Below, piece by piece: positions 5,883 through 6,024 of a DNA stretch of 6,024 bases (within the stretch, counting starts at the first letter, position 1; every line of letters starts with the position of its first letter). This DNA is from Emticicia sp943368675 (GTDB lineage Bacteria; Bacteroidota; Bacteroidia; Cytophagales; Spirosomataceae). A program made the position numbers and the translations under genes. The stretch lies in assembly GCA_943368675.1 (NCBI GenBank), contig CALRLN020000347.1, positions 1 through 6,024 of the forward strand. The letters are read 5' to 3'. The notes under the pieces were generated by a model that worked only from the letters and a program-made list of their open reading frames with translations, searched no databases and was not told the DNA's origin.

Positions 5883-5905
5883 CAATTTTTTTAAATAAAA
5901 AATTG
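5883..5905. repeat. Inverted repeat, 9-base arms
   Basis: CAATTTTTT (5883-5891) and AAAAAATTG (5897-5905) are perfect reverse complements around a 5-base loop. Further bases outside (AAT at 5880-5882 and ATT at 5908-5910) could continue the stem across two unpaired bases. Only one G-C pair is in the core, so as RNA it is unstable. It could be a backup terminator or a protein-binding palindrome for a gene beyond the window. Confidence 0.35.
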
Positions 5906-6024
5906 CGATTTCTGAGAAGTGAGAGTTTTGATTATAATGTAAGAATAATAATATTTTTTTAAAGAAATACGTCTGTATTTTGATGTTTCTTCTAAGAAAA
6001 GTTTTATTTATATTCCTTTTGGCA

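Larger units (their letters stand above)
5685..6024. other. AT-rich 340-base intergenic region at the right edge
   Basis: I see no convincing protein or RNA gene here; the longest plausible frame on the plus strand is 20 codons (5699-5761) with no support. The stretch contains a terminator-like structure (5760-5815) and an AT-only-core hairpin (5883-5905). Near the right end TATTTTG (about 5974-5980) is one base short of the -7 pattern TAnnTTTG, so a rightward promoter for a gene beyond the window is possible but weak. Confidence 0.6.

Overview
The window looks like an ordinary chromosomal stretch of an AT-rich member of the Bacteroidota. The basis is the protein families: a short Omp85-type barrel of a kind I know from Sphingobacteriales and Chitinophagales relatives, small secreted proteins with Bacteroidota-style motifs, and a small MltD-like transglycosylase. 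The genes also lack clear Shine-Dalgarno sequences, and some starts are preceded by imperfect matches to the Bacteroidota promoter pattern (TTTG near -33, TAnnTTTG near -7). The genus cannot be fixed from this sequence alone.

Layout, left to right. At 2-442 (+) lies the 3' part of an unrecognised gene cut by the window edge. It converges on a secreted protein or lipoprotein (499-1152, -), with a strong hairpin terminator between them (460-491). A divergent intergenic region with two palindromes (about 1200-1241) leads to a tail-anchored membrane protein of unknown function (1330-1863, +, apparently starting at TTG). This gene converges on a POTRA-less BamA/TamA-family outer membrane barrel (1961-3142, -). 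Upstream of the barrel is a 614-base gap that is not empty. On the minus strand it holds, in order, a promoter-like element overlapping a perfect 14-base palindrome, a possible 14-residue leader peptide with three consecutive Ile codons, and a canonical intrinsic terminator just before the barrel gene. To the right are a membrane-anchored alpha/beta hydrolase (3757-4701, +) and, 71 bases later, a secreted MltD-like lytic transglycosylase with a LysM-like tail (4773-5684, +). The last 340 bases are very AT-rich and carry no convincing gene.

Functionally, most recognisable products act in the envelope: outer membrane barrel, peptidoglycan lytic enzyme, anchored periplasmic hydrolase and secreted protein. 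The mixed orientations argue against one shared operon; only the hydrolase and transglycosylase could be co-transcribed. I see no CRISPR array, mobile element, tRNA, rRNA or defence island. The best candidate for something undescribed is the attenuator-like leader upstream of the outer membrane barrel (about 3231-3575, minus strand).
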